A stretch of DNA of 64,000 nucleotides from Roseateles sp. YR242 (GTDB lineage Bacteria; Pseudomonadota; Gammaproteobacteria; Burkholderiales; Burkholderiaceae_C), in the NCBI RefSeq assembly GCF_900109745.1, contig NZ_FOAV01000006.1, forward strand, positions 62,001-126,000. The letters run 5' to 3'. Each line of letters begins with the position of its first letter. Position 1 is the stretch's first letter. The notes beneath the pieces were generated by a model. That model was not told the origin of the DNA. It was given only the letters and a program-made list of their open reading frames with translations, and did no database searches. Positions 8,093 through 17,601 of the stretch are shown piece after piece. The position numbers were made by a program, and so were the translations under genes.

Positions 8093-9445
8093 ATGCACAA
8101 GAAAAAGTCCTCGCCCGTCGTCCATCCCGCCGTCCTCCCTGCCGTGGTCGCCGTCGCCTTGCTCGGCGGCATCGGCCTGCGTGCAGCCCATGCCCTGGAG
8201 GCACAGCCCGCGACACCGGTGGGCTTTGGCCCCAACCCGACGCTGCCGGAACCGGACAAGGCCCTGGTGCCCACCATCAACGTCGCCAAGGCGGTGGGAT
8301 GGCCGGCCAATGCGCAGCCCCAGGCAGCGGCCGGCCTGAAGGTCGTGCGTTTTGCCGACAAGCTGGTGCATCCGCGCTGGCTGTATGTGTTGCCCAACGG
8401 CGATGTCCTCGTGGCGGAGACCAACGCCCCTGAACGCCCCGACGACGGCAAGGGCCCCAAGGCCTGGGTGACCAAACAGTTCCAGAAGAAGGCCGGTGCC
8501 ACCGTCAAGAGCGCCAACCGCATCACGCTGTTGCGCGACACCAATGGGGACGGCGTGGCCGATCAGCGCTTCGTCTTTGCCGAGGGCCTGAATTCCCCGT
8601 TTGGCATGGCCCTGGTGGGTGATCAGTTCTATGTGGCCAACACCGATGCCGTGGTCCGCTTCCCCTACGCGCAGGGGCAGACCAAACTGGCCGGCCCGGC
8701 GGTCAAGCTGGCCGACCTGCCCGGGGGCCGCATCAACCACCACTGGACCAAAAGCCTGATCGCCAATGGCGACGGCACCAAGCTCTATGCCGGCATCGGC
8801 TCCAACAGCAACGTGGCCGAGAACGGCATCGAAGCCGAGCAGGAGCGCGCTGCCATCCTGGAGATCGACATCCAGACCGGCGCCAGCCGCGTCTTCGCCA
8901 GTGGGCTGCGCAATCCGGTGGGTCTGGCCTGGGAGCCGACCAGCAAGGCGCTCTGGGTCTCGGTGAATGAGCGTGATGAACTCGGGGACGATCTGGTGCC
9001 GGACTACATCACGTCCGTGCAGGAGAACGGCTTCTACGGCTGGCCGTACAGCTATTACGGCAAACATGTGGACGACCGCGTCAAGCCGCAGCGGCCTGAC
9101 CTGGTCGACAAGGCCATCCCGCCGGACTACGCGTTGGGCGCGCACACCGCCTCATTGGGCCTCGCCTCGGCGGACGGCAACAAGCTCTCGCAGAGCTACG
9201 CACATGGCATGTTCGTCGGCCAGCACGGCTCATGGAATCGCAAGAATCCAGCTGGCTACAAGGTGATCTTTGTGCCCTTTGTGGGTGCGAAGCCCAGCGG
9301 CATGCCGCTGGACGTGCTGAACGGCTTCCTTGATGCCAAGGGGCAGGCCCAGGGCCGCCCGGTCGGGCTGGCGCTGGACAAGCAGGGCGCACTACTGGTG
9401 GCCGATGACGTGGGCAACGTTATCTGGCGCGTGACGCCCCGCTGA
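8093..9445 (+). CDS. PQQ-type sugar (sorbosone) dehydrogenase family beta-propeller protein
   Basis: A 450-residue exported protein. The N-terminus MHKKKSSP plus a hydrophobic core ending LRAAHALEA is a Sec signal peptide. The body has repeated propeller strands (HPRWLYVLPNGDVLVAE, LLRDTNGDGVAD, NSPFGMALVGDQFYVAN) and the family landmarks GGRINHHWTKS, SGLRNPVGLAWEP, FYGWPYSYYG and GQHGSWNRKNPAGYKV. Members oxidise sugars or aldoses with PQQ in the periplasm; the true substrate is unknown, and many are annotated L-sorbosone dehydrogenase only by similarity. Its position behind the pyruvate oxidase-like gene suggests both feed electrons to the respiratory chain, which is inference. Confidence 0.85.
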   Translation: MHKKKSSPVVHPAVLPAVVAVALLGGIGLRAAHALEAQPATPVGFGPNPTLPEPDKALVPTINVAKAVGWPANAQPQAAAGLKVVRFADKLVHPRWLYVLPNGDVLVAETNAPERPDDGKGPKAWVTKQFQKKAGATVKSANRITLLRDTNGDGVADQRFVFAEGLNSPFGMALVGDQFYVANTDAVVRFPYAQGQTKLAGPAVKLADLPGGRINHHWTKSLIANGDGTKLYAGIGSNSNVAENGIEAEQERAAILEIDIQTGASRVFASGLRNPVGLAWEPTSKALWVSVNERDELGDDLVPDYITSVQENGFYGWPYSYYGKHVDDRVKPQRPDLVDKAIPPDYALGAHTASLGLASADGNKLSQSYAHGMFVGQHGSWNRKNPAGYKVIFVPFVGAKPSGMPLDVLNGFLDAKGQAQGRPVGLALDKQGALLVADDVGNVIWRVTPR

Positions 9446-9455
9446 GGCGCCTGGC

Positions 9456-9515
9456 ACCTCTGCATCCGCCCGCCCCTCATCAGGGCCACCTCGGCTCGCG
9501 GGAGGAATGCAGAGT
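9456..9515 (+). repeat. miniature inverted-repeat element, copy C (short)
   Basis: The ends ACCTCTGCA (9456-9464) and TGCAGAG (9508-9514) form inverted repeats. The right 40 bases (ATCAGGGCCACCTCGGCTCG, then CGGGAGG) are nearly identical to the right end of the 34-kb copy. Core and left half are deleted. It lies between convergent genes. Confidence 0.7.
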
Positions 9516-9522
9516 TGCTTTT

Positions 9523-9726
9523 TCAATGGCGGGGTGACCGAGTCGAGCTGCGCTTGGACGGCACCTTGCCCCCCGCCTGGCGCGCCTTGGACAAGCCGAT
9601 CGCAATGGCCTGCTTGCGGCTGGTCACCGTCTTGCCGGTGCTGCCGCTCTTGAGTTCGCCCTTCTTCTCCTCGTGCAGTGCCTTGCCTACTTCATCCTGG
9701 GCCTTCTTGCCGTACTTGGTGGTCAT
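9523..9726 (-). CDS. small basic DUF6496-type protein
   Basis: A 67-residue Lys-rich protein from the ATG at 9726 (MTTKYGKKAQDEVGKALHEE), with the characteristic KSGSTGKTVTSRKQAIAIGL block and a basic tail. Proteins of this family are annotated DUF6496 and found in soil and plant-associated proteobacteria; their role is unknown, and the basic Ala/Lys composition suggests nucleic acid binding. Two further in-frame ATGs upstream (9738, 9747) are possible starts. It is convergent with the sugar dehydrogenase gene, with a short repeat element between. Confidence 0.75.
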   Translation of the reverse strand: MTTKYGKKAQDEVGKALHEEKKGELKSGSTGKTVTSRKQAIAIGLSKARQAGGKVPSKRSSTRSPRH

Positions 9727-9913
9727 GGTGTTCTCCATTTGATCCATTCATTGGTGAGAGGCGGCAACCCGCATGCCACCGGCATGCCGACGACGCGCTG
9801 GCCACGTGCCGAGCATCGTCCGCCCTCGTTGATGCTGAGGAGCGCACATCGAGTCGCTATGGCCCCCACCTTCCCCGGTAGGCTGCCGACTGTCTTCAGT
9901 CATTTACTGGCCT

Positions 9914-10867
9914 GTGCTGTTTCGCTCATTCCGCCGTTTGTCCGTGTGCGCCCTGGTGGGCGCCGCCTTCGCCCCCCTTCCCGGCCTGAGTGCCGCCTTC
10001 GACACACCGCACACCGTCCGCGATCTGGAACGCGCGGTGGACCGTGCATTCAAGCCAGCGGGCGCCACAGCGGCCAGCCCAAGAACCGTCGGCCTGCCGC
10101 CCTCATCGGCCAACTTCCAGGCATGTGCCGGTCATTTCTATCGTGGGGCGGCGCCCGTCATCGAGAGCGGTGAGGCCCGGCCCGCCAACGCCTACGGGAC
10201 GCTCCGCGCCTTGTGCTATGACCGCTTCGCGGTCTTGCATTCGGCCACCCTCAAAGGCCCGCTCTTCTCGGCGGAAAGGCTGTCGGCCGCGGAGCTGCGA
10301 GCGGGCGCGGAGGTGAAACGACCGGACGGCCGCAAGGCTTTTTTTTCTGACGCCCGGCTACCCCTGAGGGAACGGGCGCAGCTGGAGGACTACGCAGGAG
10401 AATCCAGGCTGCCGAAGGAAGAACGCCATGACCGGGGCCACCTCACACCGGCGCGCGACATGAGCAGCGACCGGTCCATGGCCCAATCCTTTTCGTTGGC
10501 GAATGTGGTACCGCAGAATTCGGTGAACAACCAGCAGGTCTGGTCCAAGATCGAAAAGGACACCCGCGCCTATGTCATGCGGGCACGCGGAACAGTCACC
10601 ATCATCACGGGCGCCCAGTACGGGAGCGCACCGGAGCGCCTGAACACCGCCGGACCGGCTATTCCAGTCGCCCTGTACAAGCTGGTGCACGACGAAACCA
10701 CAGGTCGCGCCTGGGCTCACTGGCTACCGAATACCGCCAGTGCACGGATCGGCAAGCCGATCAGCTACGAGGAGCTGGTGCGGCGCACCGGGATCCGGTT
10801 TCTACCGCAGTCGCCGGCCAGCTTGATGAGCGATGCAAGCGTCGAGTCGGGCCATCGTGCGCAGTGA
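9914..10867 (+). CDS. secreted DNA/RNA non-specific endonuclease (EndoG/NUC1 type)
   Basis: A 317-residue exported nuclease. A signal peptide covers about residues 1-28 (basic MLFRSFRRLS then a hydrophobic run ending LSAA). The catalytic beta-beta-alpha-metal motif is DRGHL at 173-177, with His176 as the general base, followed by the metal-binding Asn in NVVPQNSVNN and by WSKIEKDTR. These are the hallmarks of the Serratia nuclease/EndoG family, which cuts DNA and RNA with Mg. Likely roles are nutrient scavenging or biofilm DNA turnover. No immunity gene is adjacent, which fits periplasmic or extracellular action. It starts from ATG at 9914 (MLFRSF). Confidence 0.88.
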   Translation: MLFRSFRRLSVCALVGAAFAPLPGLSAAFDTPHTVRDLERAVDRAFKPAGATAASPRTVGLPPSSANFQACAGHFYRGAAPVIESGEARPANAYGTLRALCYDRFAVLHSATLKGPLFSAERLSAAELRAGAEVKRPDGRKAFFSDARLPLRERAQLEDYAGESRLPKEERHDRGHLTPARDMSSDRSMAQSFSLANVVPQNSVNNQQVWSKIEKDTRAYVMRARGTVTIITGAQYGSAPERLNTAGPAIPVALYKLVHDETTGRAWAHWLPNTASARIGKPISYEELVRRTGIRFLPQSPASLMSDASVESGHRAQ

Positions 10868-10936
10868 GCCGAAACCCCGTCACGCGTGTCTTCGGGCCGG
10901 GCCAGCCGCCCGGCTGCGCACGACCCGCGCGGGGGA

Positions 10937-11500
10937 TCAACGTTCCTTGCGCAGCGCGGTGGCGAGGGCTGCGTCGCCCTGCAGTTCGTCCCGCCACTGC
11001 GACTCCAGTTCGGAACGACGCCGGCGCAGGCTGTTGGACAGCTGCCGCCAATCCACCGAGGCGGAATGGCTCAAGCGCGGCAGCAGCCCTTGCTCCACGT
11101 CCTTGACATGGTGCGCGACATACCGACCCAGCACGCCCACCAGGGGTCCGAACTGCGGGTCGTCCGCCTCCATCCGGCGTAGCTGCGACATGAGGATACG
11201 CACCACCAGGTGCTCAACCTCGGCCTCGTGCACGAGGCGCCGCTCTGCCGCACCGATCTCGGGGCAACGCCGTACGGCCGGATAGAAAAGTTCCTCTTCC
11301 AGGGTGGCGTGCAGGGTGAGCAGCGCGCAGGTACGGCGGATCAACGCCTCGCAAGCCGCCAACTCGCCAGCGGACTGCATCCGCTCGAAATGACGGAAGG
11401 CGAGCAGAGCCTGCTGGTGGTCGTCCATCAGCAGCGTCACCACCTCATCGCGCGCCTGTACATCGGCTCGCACGCCACCTTGCAAAAAGGCATGGCTCAT
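10937..11500 (-). CDS. hemerythrin HHE domain protein
   Basis: A 187-residue cytosolic four-helix protein. Iron-ligand type residues occur in order: DDHQQALLAFRHFE (His and Glu), LTLHATLEEELFYPAV, HEAEVEHLVV and GRYVAHHVKDVEQGLLP. This is the HHE pattern with a di-iron site. Such proteins bind oxygen or NO or act in iron repair and stress. The start at 11500 (MSHAFLQG) avoids overlap with the upstream gene; an ATG nine bases upstream is possible. It follows the small gene ending at 11503 by two bases, so the pair is probably co-transcribed. Confidence 0.85.
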   Translation of the reverse strand: MSHAFLQGGVRADVQARDEVVTLLMDDHQQALLAFRHFERMQSAGELAACEALIRRTCALLTLHATLEEELFYPAVRRCPEIGAAERRLVHEAEVEHLVVRILMSQLRRMEADDPQFGPLVGVLGRYVAHHVKDVEQGLLPRLSHSASVDWRQLSNSLRRRRSELESQWRDELQGDAALATALRKER

Positions 11501-11502
11501 GG

Positions 11503-11817
11503 CTAGCACTCCATCATGGCCGGGCGACCGCCTTCGTGGGACATACGCCGAGGAGAGGCGTAATCATCGTGATAACGCTTGGGGCCCTCGGGATGGTGCG
11601 GTGGTGGATCGGCGTCGTTTTCATCCGTCTCGTTCGCCGGGTCCGGGATGCGGGGCACGCTGCTGGAGTTGTCATCTTTAGCCGGATCGGCGCCGGGTTC
11701 CGGCGAAGGTCGCGGCGCTGGTGCAGCGGCGAGCGCCAGACCCGTAGACCGGTGTAACTCAGGCGGGTCTGCCCATAAGGACAATTGATGCGGGGGCTCA
11801 AATCGCATTTCGAGCAT
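11503..11817 (-). CDS. hypothetical Pro/Asp-rich small protein
   Basis: No family recognised. ATG at 11817 is preceded by AAAAGGAGCC, a strong ribosome site, giving 104 residues. The N-terminus (MLEMRFEPPHQLSLW) is followed by an Ala/Pro-rich stretch, an acidic DPANETDENDADPP segment and a basic HPEGPKRYHDDY tail. It looks intrinsically disordered and has no signal or membrane segment. It ends two bases before the hemerythrin gene, suggesting a two-gene operon. Confidence 0.55.
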   Translation of the reverse strand: MLEMRFEPPHQLSLWADPPELHRSTGLALAAAPAPRPSPEPGADPAKDDNSSSVPRIPDPANETDENDADPPPHHPEGPKRYHDDYASPRRMSHEGGRPAMMEC

Positions 11818-11976
11818 GGCTGAGGCTCCTTTTGCGATCTGTGCGGCAATCTGGATGCCGACATCGCCGGTCAAATGGAAACGAAATGTTGTTTAACCGA
11901 CTTCTCTGCGGGCCTTGCCCACTGGAGGCAGGCGCGCCGCTTGCAGGGTGACCCGGGAACTCCAAGGAATTCGCAC

Positions 11977-12195
11977 ATGCCATCCTTCACCGCCGGATCC
12001 CCTCCGCAACGGGCCCACAGCATTCCGCCCTCACCGCCCTTCCCCAACGAGGTGCCCGGCGTGCCGCCACCTCCCCACGGCCCTCCGACGGCGCCGGAGC
12101 CCGGCCCACCCGAAGTGATCGACCCGCCACTGCCGGAAAACCCCGTTCCGGTGCGTGAACCGCCTTACATGCCGCCACCCACCGCTATCCAGTAG
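11977..12195 (+). CDS. small proline-rich protein
   Basis: A 72-residue protein with about one third proline (PPSPPFPNEVPGVPPPP, then PPLPENPVPVREPP). An AAGGAA ribosome site precedes the ATG at 11977. The tail resembles short Pro-rich proteins often seen near stress genes in Burkholderiales, whose role is unknown. It has no membrane segment. It is divergent from the 11817 gene. Confidence 0.6.
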   Translation: MPSFTAGSPPQRAHSIPPSPPFPNEVPGVPPPPHGPPTAPEPGPPEVIDPPLPENPVPVREPPYMPPPTAIQ

Positions 12196-12479
12196 TCGGA
12201 AAGGGCAGCCCCATCGTCGGCGCTCTGCCATGGAGATGCCGGGGGCATGGGAGCGGGCGGTTCAGGCCCGCAGAGCGCCCCTGCGTTGCCCTTGTTTCCG
12301 GGGGCGCGCTTCGCCGCCTCCACGCCACCGAGGGCCCATGGCGTCGGGGTTGCCGGCTGACAGTGCTCACAGCGGCCACTCTACACGACCCATCTTGTTC
12401 GGAATGCGGCCACTCCGCGAACAACTCGGCACGGTGATTGCCTGATGCGAGCGATATTTCTCTCTGTCAGGAGTCGCCA

Positions 12480-13040
12480 TTGAAGGGATTGCTGCTACCA
12501 GCACTGCGCCGCGCAGGCGCTGAAGGTGTTTTAGCCAGCCTGCTATCGGGATTGGCGTTACTACGGGGCAGCCGCACGGACCATGCTCATCGGGTGGGTC
12601 CACTGGCCGGTGCTGCGGAATACCGCGTGGGTCGTCCGCCGTTGGCCTCACGGGTCAGCACTCTGGCCTTTCACGTCGCCACCACGGTGCTGTGGGGCGC
12701 GTTGTATGACCGCTTGCGTGGTCTGCGTCGTCGCCCCGGGCGGGTGGATGCCTGCACCGACGCGCTGCTGCTGACCGCCGTGGCGGCCGGCATTGACGAG
12801 GTGGTGCGGCCCCGTCGTTTCACGCCTGGGGCAGACCGGGCTGCCGAGGCGTCCAGCAAGTGGCTGCTCTACGGCGGCTTTGCCACCGGTCTGGCGGTGG
12901 GCGGGCTGCTCGCGCTTCGTAAGTCTTCCACAACAGCGTCGACAACAAATTCAACATCAGCCTCAGGCGACGAGAACCTCGGGAGGAACCCTCACCGACC
13001 CTGGTTCCCGCGACGACGGCCCGGGAGCGTCGAAGAATGA
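12480..13040 (+). CDS. hypothetical membrane-associated protein coupled to otsA
   Basis: A TTG at 12480 has an AGGAG site six bases upstream (12469-12473), so it is preferred over the in-frame codon at 12438; the product is then 186 residues (MKGLLLPALRRAG...). There are two weakly hydrophobic stretches (STLAFHVATTVLWGALYD at about 60-77 and WLLYGGFATGLAVGGLLAL at about 128-146) and a Ser/Thr-rich, basic tail. The stop overlaps the otsA start by four bases (ATGA), so translation is coupled to trehalose synthesis. No family recognised. Confidence 0.6.
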   Translation: MKGLLLPALRRAGAEGVLASLLSGLALLRGSRTDHAHRVGPLAGAAEYRVGRPPLASRVSTLAFHVATTVLWGALYDRLRGLRRRPGRVDACTDALLLTAVAAGIDEVVRPRRFTPGADRAAEASSKWLLYGGFATGLAVGGLLALRKSSTTASTTNSTSASGDENLGRNPHRPWFPRRRPGSVEE

Positions 13041-15316
13041 AATCCATCCACCTGCAGATCCGTTTTCTGGTTCCGCTGCTGGTCACGCTGACGGTCGCCG
13101 CCCTGCTGGCCCTGCCGCTGCTGGACCGAATGACGCTGCGCTGGTTCTCACGCGACCTGAGCGCCCGCGGCTCCATGGTGGCCAAGACCTTGTCTCTGGC
13201 CATTTCCGACATCGAGCCCAATGCCAAGCTGGACCGCCTGCGCGGCCTGCTGGAGCGTGGTGTACTGGACGAACGGCTGGTGGGCATTGCCCTATGCAGT
13301 GCCACCAACGAGCAGATCCTCAGCACCAAGGGCTTCCCGACCTCGCTGACCTGCCAGGAAGCCCGCACCATCGCTCGCCAGCAGGACCCCCGGCTGGAGC
13401 TGGCCAGTGGTGCCGTGCACATCGGTGACTTCCCGGTCAACACGCAGCAGGCCGATTCAGACCGCCTGGTGCTGCTGCATGACCTCAGCCTGCCGGACCG
13501 CCGCAGCATCGATACGCGGCGCTACATGATCATCTTCATCACTTTGCTGGGGCTGGCGGTGGCCGGCATCACCATGGTGGTGGCCCAGCTCAGCTGGCGG
13601 GGCTGGGTGTCGGGCATGCGCGCGATCATGCGTGGCGAGGGGCTGGTGCGTCCGCTGCTGCAGACGGGCGGCGGCGGCACAGACAGCGCCCCGCCCGAAC
13701 TGCAACCGCTGGAGGTGGAGATCCGCCAGCACCTGCGTGAACTGGAGGACAACCTCTACCGCGAACATGGCCCGCTCACCCCCTGGGACCCGGAGCGGCT
13801 GCGTGGCTTGCTGCGCACCCAGCTGCGCGGTGACCAGGTGATCGTGGTCTCCAACCGGGAGCCCTACATCCATCTGCGCGGCGCGGACGGCATCCACGTC
13901 AGCCGCCCCGCCAGCGGCCTGGTGACGGCGGTGGAGCCGGTGATGCGTGCCTGCTCCGGCACCTGGATCGCCCACGGCAGCGGCAATGCCGACCAGGAGA
14001 CCGTCGATGAGCATGACCGCGTGGCCGTGCCGCCAGACACCAAGGACTACGTGCTGCGCCGCATCTGGCTCACCAAGGAGGAAGAGGAAGGCTACTACCA
14101 GGGCTTTGCCAACGAGGGTTTGTGGCCGCTGTGCCACGTGGCCCACGTTCGCCCGGTGTTCCGAGAGTCCGACTGGGCCCAGTACCGCGCGGTGAACCAG
14201 CGCTTTGCCGATGCGGTGGTGGCCGAGGCGCGCAGCGACGACCCGGTCGTGCTGGTGCAGGACTATCACTTCGCCCTGCTGCCCGCCATGGTGCGCGAGA
14301 AGCTGCCCAACGCCACCATCATCACTTTCTGGCACATCCCATGGCCCAACCCGGAGTCCTTCGGCATCTGCCCCTGGCGCCGCGAGTTGCTGCAGGGCAT
14401 GCTGGGCAGCACCATCCTGGGGTTCCACACACGTTTCCACTGCAAGAACTTCACCGAGACGGTGGACCGCTACCTGGAGGCGCGGATCGAACACGAGCAC
14501 TCGACCATCAGTTATCAGGGAGAACCGACGCTGGTGCAGAGTTATCCGATCTCCATTGCCTGGCCGACTGACGAAGAGCGCGTCGCCTGGCCGGCGCCGA
14601 CCGAAGCGCGTCGAGCCGTCTTCGAGCGGCTGGGCCTGGCCGAGGGCACCTGCCTGGCGGTGGGGGTGGACCGCTTTGACTACACCAAGGGCATCCTGGA
14701 GCGGCTGCATGCGGTGGAGCGCCTGCTGGAGAAATACCCCCAGTGGCAAGGCCGCTTCGTGCTGGTGCAGGTGGCCGCGCCCACCCGCAGCGCCCTGGAT
14801 GAATACCGCGAATTCCAGGACCGCATCCATCGGGTGACCGACCGCATCAACCTGCAGTACGGCCAGGGCAGCTACAAGCCGGTGCTGCTGCTGGCCGAGC
14901 ACCATGACCATGCCGCGTTGATGGAGCTCTACCGCGCCGCCGACATGTGCGTGGTGACCAGCCTGCATGACGGCATGAACCTGGTCTGCAAGGAGTTCAT
15001 CGCCGCACGCGACGATGAGCAAGGGGTACTCATCCTGAGCAGGTTCGCAGGTGCAGCCCGTGAGCTGCCCGAGGCCTTGGTCATCAACCCCTACCACGTG
15101 GAGGAAACCACCGATGCGCTGCACCGCGCTGCCACCATGCCGCCGCAGGAACAGCGCGAACGCATGGCCAGCCTGCGCATGACAGTGCGTGAGTTCAACG
15201 TGTACCGCTGGGCCGGCCGCATGCTGGCCGATGCGGGCCAATGGCGTCTGCGCGAGCGCATCACGCGCCGCGTGCAGCGCCGCTCACGCGAAGGATCGGA
15301 GGCGACAACGCCATGA
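13037..15316 (+). CDS. otsA: trehalose-6-phosphate synthase with membrane-anchored sensor-like N-terminus
   Basis: A 759-residue fusion. Residues 1-265 are not part of normal OtsA (about 470 residues): a transmembrane helix at about 10-30, a putative periplasmic domain at about 31-162, a second helix at about 163-185 and a HAMP-like helical linker with an acidic coiled segment at about 225-245. The GT20 domain starts near 266 with [10 protein letters not shown] and contains GTWIAHGSG, the [12 protein letters not shown] loop, [19 protein letters not shown] and the UDP-binding [11 protein letters not shown]. It makes trehalose-6-phosphate from a nucleotide-activated glucose and glucose-6-phosphate. 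It overlaps the preceding gene and otsB by four bases each, so three products are made in step. The front end suggests activity controlled by a periplasmic signal such as osmolarity. Confidence 0.92.
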   Translation: MKSIHLQIRFLVPLLVTLTVAALLALPLLDRMTLRWFSRDLSARGSMVAKTLSLAISDIEPNAKLDRLRGLLERGVLDERLVGIALCSATNEQILSTKGFPTSLTCQEARTIARQQDPRLELASGAVHIGDFPVNTQQADSDRLVLLHDLSLPDRRSIDTRRYMIIFITLLGLAVAGITMVVAQLSWRGWVSGMRAIMRGEGLVRPLLQTGGGGTDSAPPELQPLEVEIRQHLRELEDNLYREHGPLTPWDPERLRGLLRTQLRGDQVIVVSNREPYIHLRGADGIHVSRPASGLVTAVEPVMRACSGTWIAHGSGNADQETVDEHDRVAVPPDTKDYVLRRIWLTKEEEEGYYQGFANEGLWPLCHVAHVRPVFRESDWAQYRAVNQRFADAVVAEARSDDPVVLVQDYHFALLPAMVREKLPNATIITFWHIPWPNPESFGICPWRRELLQGMLGSTILGFHTRFHCKNFTETVDRYLEARIEHEHSTISYQGEPTLVQSYPISIAWPTDEERVAWPAPTEARRAVFERLGLAEGTCLAVGVDRFDYTKGILERLHAVERLLEKYPQWQGRFVLVQVAAPTRSALDEYREFQDRIHRVTDRINLQYGQGSYKPVLLLAEHHDHAALMELYRAADMCVVTSLHDGMNLVCKEFIAARDDEQGVLILSRFAGAARELPEALVINPYHVEETTDALHRAATMPPQEQRERMASLRMTVREFNVYRWAGRMLADAGQWRLRERITRRVQRRSREGSEATTP

Positions 15317-16083
15317 AATCACAAAAGCATCTGCTCGGCACCGAGGGCCGCCTGGCCCTGAGCCGGCTGGTCCAGGACAAGCCGCTGCTGGCCTTCGACT
15401 TCGACGGGACACTGGCGCCCATCGTCATGCATCCAGACGAAGCACGGGTCCCCCCGGACATGGTGCCCCTGCTGGCCGAACTCGCCCAGCGCCTGCCGGT
15501 GGTCATTCTCACCGGCCGGCAGGTGGAGGATGTGCGCCATCGGCTGGGCTTCAAGCCCACCCACATCGTGGGCAACCACGGCGCGGAGGACGAAGTGCAG
15601 GGGCCGGACCCGGCGTTGGTGCAGGCCCTGGCGCCCTTCCGGGCGCGGGTGGCCGAACGCCGCCACCAGTTGGGGGCTGCAGGCGTCTCCATCGAGGACA
15701 AGTCCGCCTCCATCGCCATTCACTACCGGCTCTCGCCGGACCCCGTGGTCGCCCGTGAGGTGATCGACGAGCTGGTGGCGCAGTTGCCACCTCAGGTGGT
15801 CACGGAACATGGCAAGCGTGTGGTCAATGTGCTGGTGGACGGCGCCCCCGACAAGGGCGACGCCATGCAACGCCTGATGGCGCAGTACGGTTGCGCCAGC
15901 GGCTTCTATGCGGGCGACGACACCAATGACGAGCCCGTTTTTGAACGGGCCGGCCACGACTGGGTCACCGCCCGGGTGGGACCGCGGCTGGATGACAGCC
16001 ACGCACGCTTCTTCCTGCTGGAGCAGGCGGAAATGGCGGAAGTACTTCGACAGATGACGCGCGCGCTGGATCCGGTGGCCTGA
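15313..16083 (+). CDS. otsB: trehalose-6-phosphate phosphatase
   Basis: A 256-residue HAD-superfamily phosphatase that removes phosphate from trehalose-6-phosphate to give trehalose. The HAD motif I is DFDGTLAP at 29-36 (nucleophile Asp29), motif II is ILTGR, and motifs III/IV are the Lys in DKGDAM and GDDTNDEPVF. The ATG at 15313 overlaps the otsA stop (ATGA). The length is typical of OtsB. Confidence 0.95.
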   Translation: MKSQKHLLGTEGRLALSRLVQDKPLLAFDFDGTLAPIVMHPDEARVPPDMVPLLAELAQRLPVVILTGRQVEDVRHRLGFKPTHIVGNHGAEDEVQGPDPALVQALAPFRARVAERRHQLGAAGVSIEDKSASIAIHYRLSPDPVVAREVIDELVAQLPPQVVTEHGKRVVNVLVDGAPDKGDAMQRLMAQYGCASGFYAGDDTNDEPVFERAGHDWVTARVGPRLDDSHARFFLLEQAEMAEVLRQMTRALDPVA

Positions 16084-16104
16084 GTCGCGAGGCCTGACTC
16101 AGGC
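16078..16104. terminator. hairpin between convergent otsB and the 17601 gene
   Basis: A perfect nine-base inverted repeat (GCCTGAGTC and GACTCAGGC, nine-base loop) spans the otsB stop codon and the stop of the convergent gene. There is no long T tract on either side, so termination, if real, would be bidirectional and only moderately efficient. Confidence 0.5.
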
Positions 16105-17601
16105 AGGGGCCAAGGCCGCCGCAACGGGTGTTCTCGAGGCAGAGAACATCTCACGCACCTGCTGAATCAGCTCTTCCATTTCATACAAGATTTCGCACGC
16201 CTCCCGTTCATCGACCGCATGGTCAAAATGCTCCTGCCAGAGATCGAACCGTGCCAGGAGTTGCTGCTGCTGCACGGAAAGCGGCCGCTCCTGCCACCGC
16301 TGCGCGGTCTGGCTCAGGCTATTTCGCTGATCGATTTGAAAGGACGCATCCTGCCAGGCACCCGAGGCCGTTTTTTCAAGCAGCGCCAGAATCCTGTCGC
16401 CTAGTGCGTCAGCCGCCTTGAGCATTGATTCGGCCTCACCCAGGTGGCCGTTCGTCAACGCATAGACACATTGTTGTTGCATGCGCCGCAGATGGGTCTC
16501 CCGACCCGCCAGCGCCTGGTTGAGCTCATGCGGGGCACTCCCTAAAATTTCCCGCAAGCGGGCCAACTTGCCGCTAAAGGCATCGACGGCGCTGAGCATT
16601 CTCGCGGCGCCCTGGATCAGTTCGCGAGTCTGAGACAACAAATACAAAAGCTCGGACCCCACCCGTTCTGTGTCCTTGAGCCGCTGATCGGACAGCACCG
16701 CCAGGCTTTGGCGGGTACGCAGGGCGAGCACCCCTTCTTTCGGCCAGGCATGAATCAGCTTGCGCAATCTGAAGAGCTCATCGAAAAAAGCCCGGCCCTC
16801 CATCTTGCTGGCGCGTTGACAGCTTGCTTCGATCTCGCTGTCCGACAGCAGGGAATCGGCGTCAGACAGACTACGCAACAAGCCCGAAGCTGCAGGCTGC
16901 GCACCTTCGGCCGCCAGGCGGAACGTCAGTGCGCTTTGAAAATTACCGGTCTTTCGGCAGGTGTCCAACAACTTGACCAGACGGGATTTCTCATCGCGGG
17001 TGCCGGCACGCATACATTGGTCCACGCGCTTGCCCACGTCGCAATGCAGCTGGGCTCTGCCGTCCGCGAGTTCCGCCTTGCCCCAGTCGCCGCAGCCGAA
17101 GGCGTTCCGGGCAGCCGCTTCTTCATGACGAGCCAGGGCCAACTGCTCCATCAGTGCCAGGTCACCCACGGGATCGTTGGTGCGGATCGACGCCAGGTGA
17201 TCGACCTCGCGCAGCCTCGTGCAGGGCATGTTCTGCCATGCCCGCCTGGCACCCTCCAGGTTCTGCAACCATCGCTCAAGCCCGCGAACATCGCCCAATT
17301 CGATCCGGTGGCCACGCGTAGTGGCCGCGAGCAAGAGCACAACCTCTTTGTGCAGGGACTGCATCTTCTCCCCCTGTGCCGCCGGCCACTCCTGCATGTC
17401 GTCGAGCGCCTGGCCCATGCGCTGCTGGAAGACGAGGGGCTTGCCCAATAGCTCGCTGGCATTATCGGCAGTATGGCTGCCGACGCCTCGCCCCTGGATG
17501 GAACTCGAGCCAGCCGGTGCTGCGTCGTGGGCATGTCCGGCATCATGGGCCCGCAACGCCGGAATGAAGTTGCCTAAGATATTCGTCAGCCGGTTGGGCA
17601 T
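16099..17601 (-). CDS. large alpha-helical protein of unknown function
   Basis: A 500-residue protein from an ATG preceded by GGAGGAGACACC, a strong ribosome site. There is no signal peptide or membrane helix. The first 50 residues are polar and Gly/Ala/His-rich; the rest is predicted largely helical with many Leu/Gln/Arg heptads (RLKDTERVGSELLYLLSQTR, LREILGSAPHELNQAL, ERPLSVQQQQLLARFDLWQE). No catalytic motif seen. Its base and codon use look less biased than the neighbouring stress genes, and in that it resembles the genes at 21404 and 40489. A secreted effector or a structural protein are both possible; no family was recognised. Confidence 0.7.
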   Translation of the reverse strand: MPNRLTNILGNFIPALRAHDAGHAHDAAPAGSSSIQGRGVGSHTADNASELLGKPLVFQQRMGQALDDMQEWPAAQGEKMQSLHKEVVLLLAATTRGHRIELGDVRGLERWLQNLEGARRAWQNMPCTRLREVDHLASIRTNDPVGDLALMEQLALARHEEAAARNAFGCGDWGKAELADGRAQLHCDVGKRVDQCMRAGTRDEKSRLVKLLDTCRKTGNFQSALTFRLAAEGAQPAASGLLRSLSDADSLLSDSEIEASCQRASKMEGRAFFDELFRLRKLIHAWPKEGVLALRTRQSLAVLSDQRLKDTERVGSELLYLLSQTRELIQGAARMLSAVDAFSGKLARLREILGSAPHELNQALAGRETHLRRMQQQCVYALTNGHLGEAESMLKAADALGDRILALLEKTASGAWQDASFQIDQRNSLSQTAQRWQERPLSVQQQQLLARFDLWQEHFDHAVDEREACEILYEMEELIQQVREMFSASRTPVAAALAPA

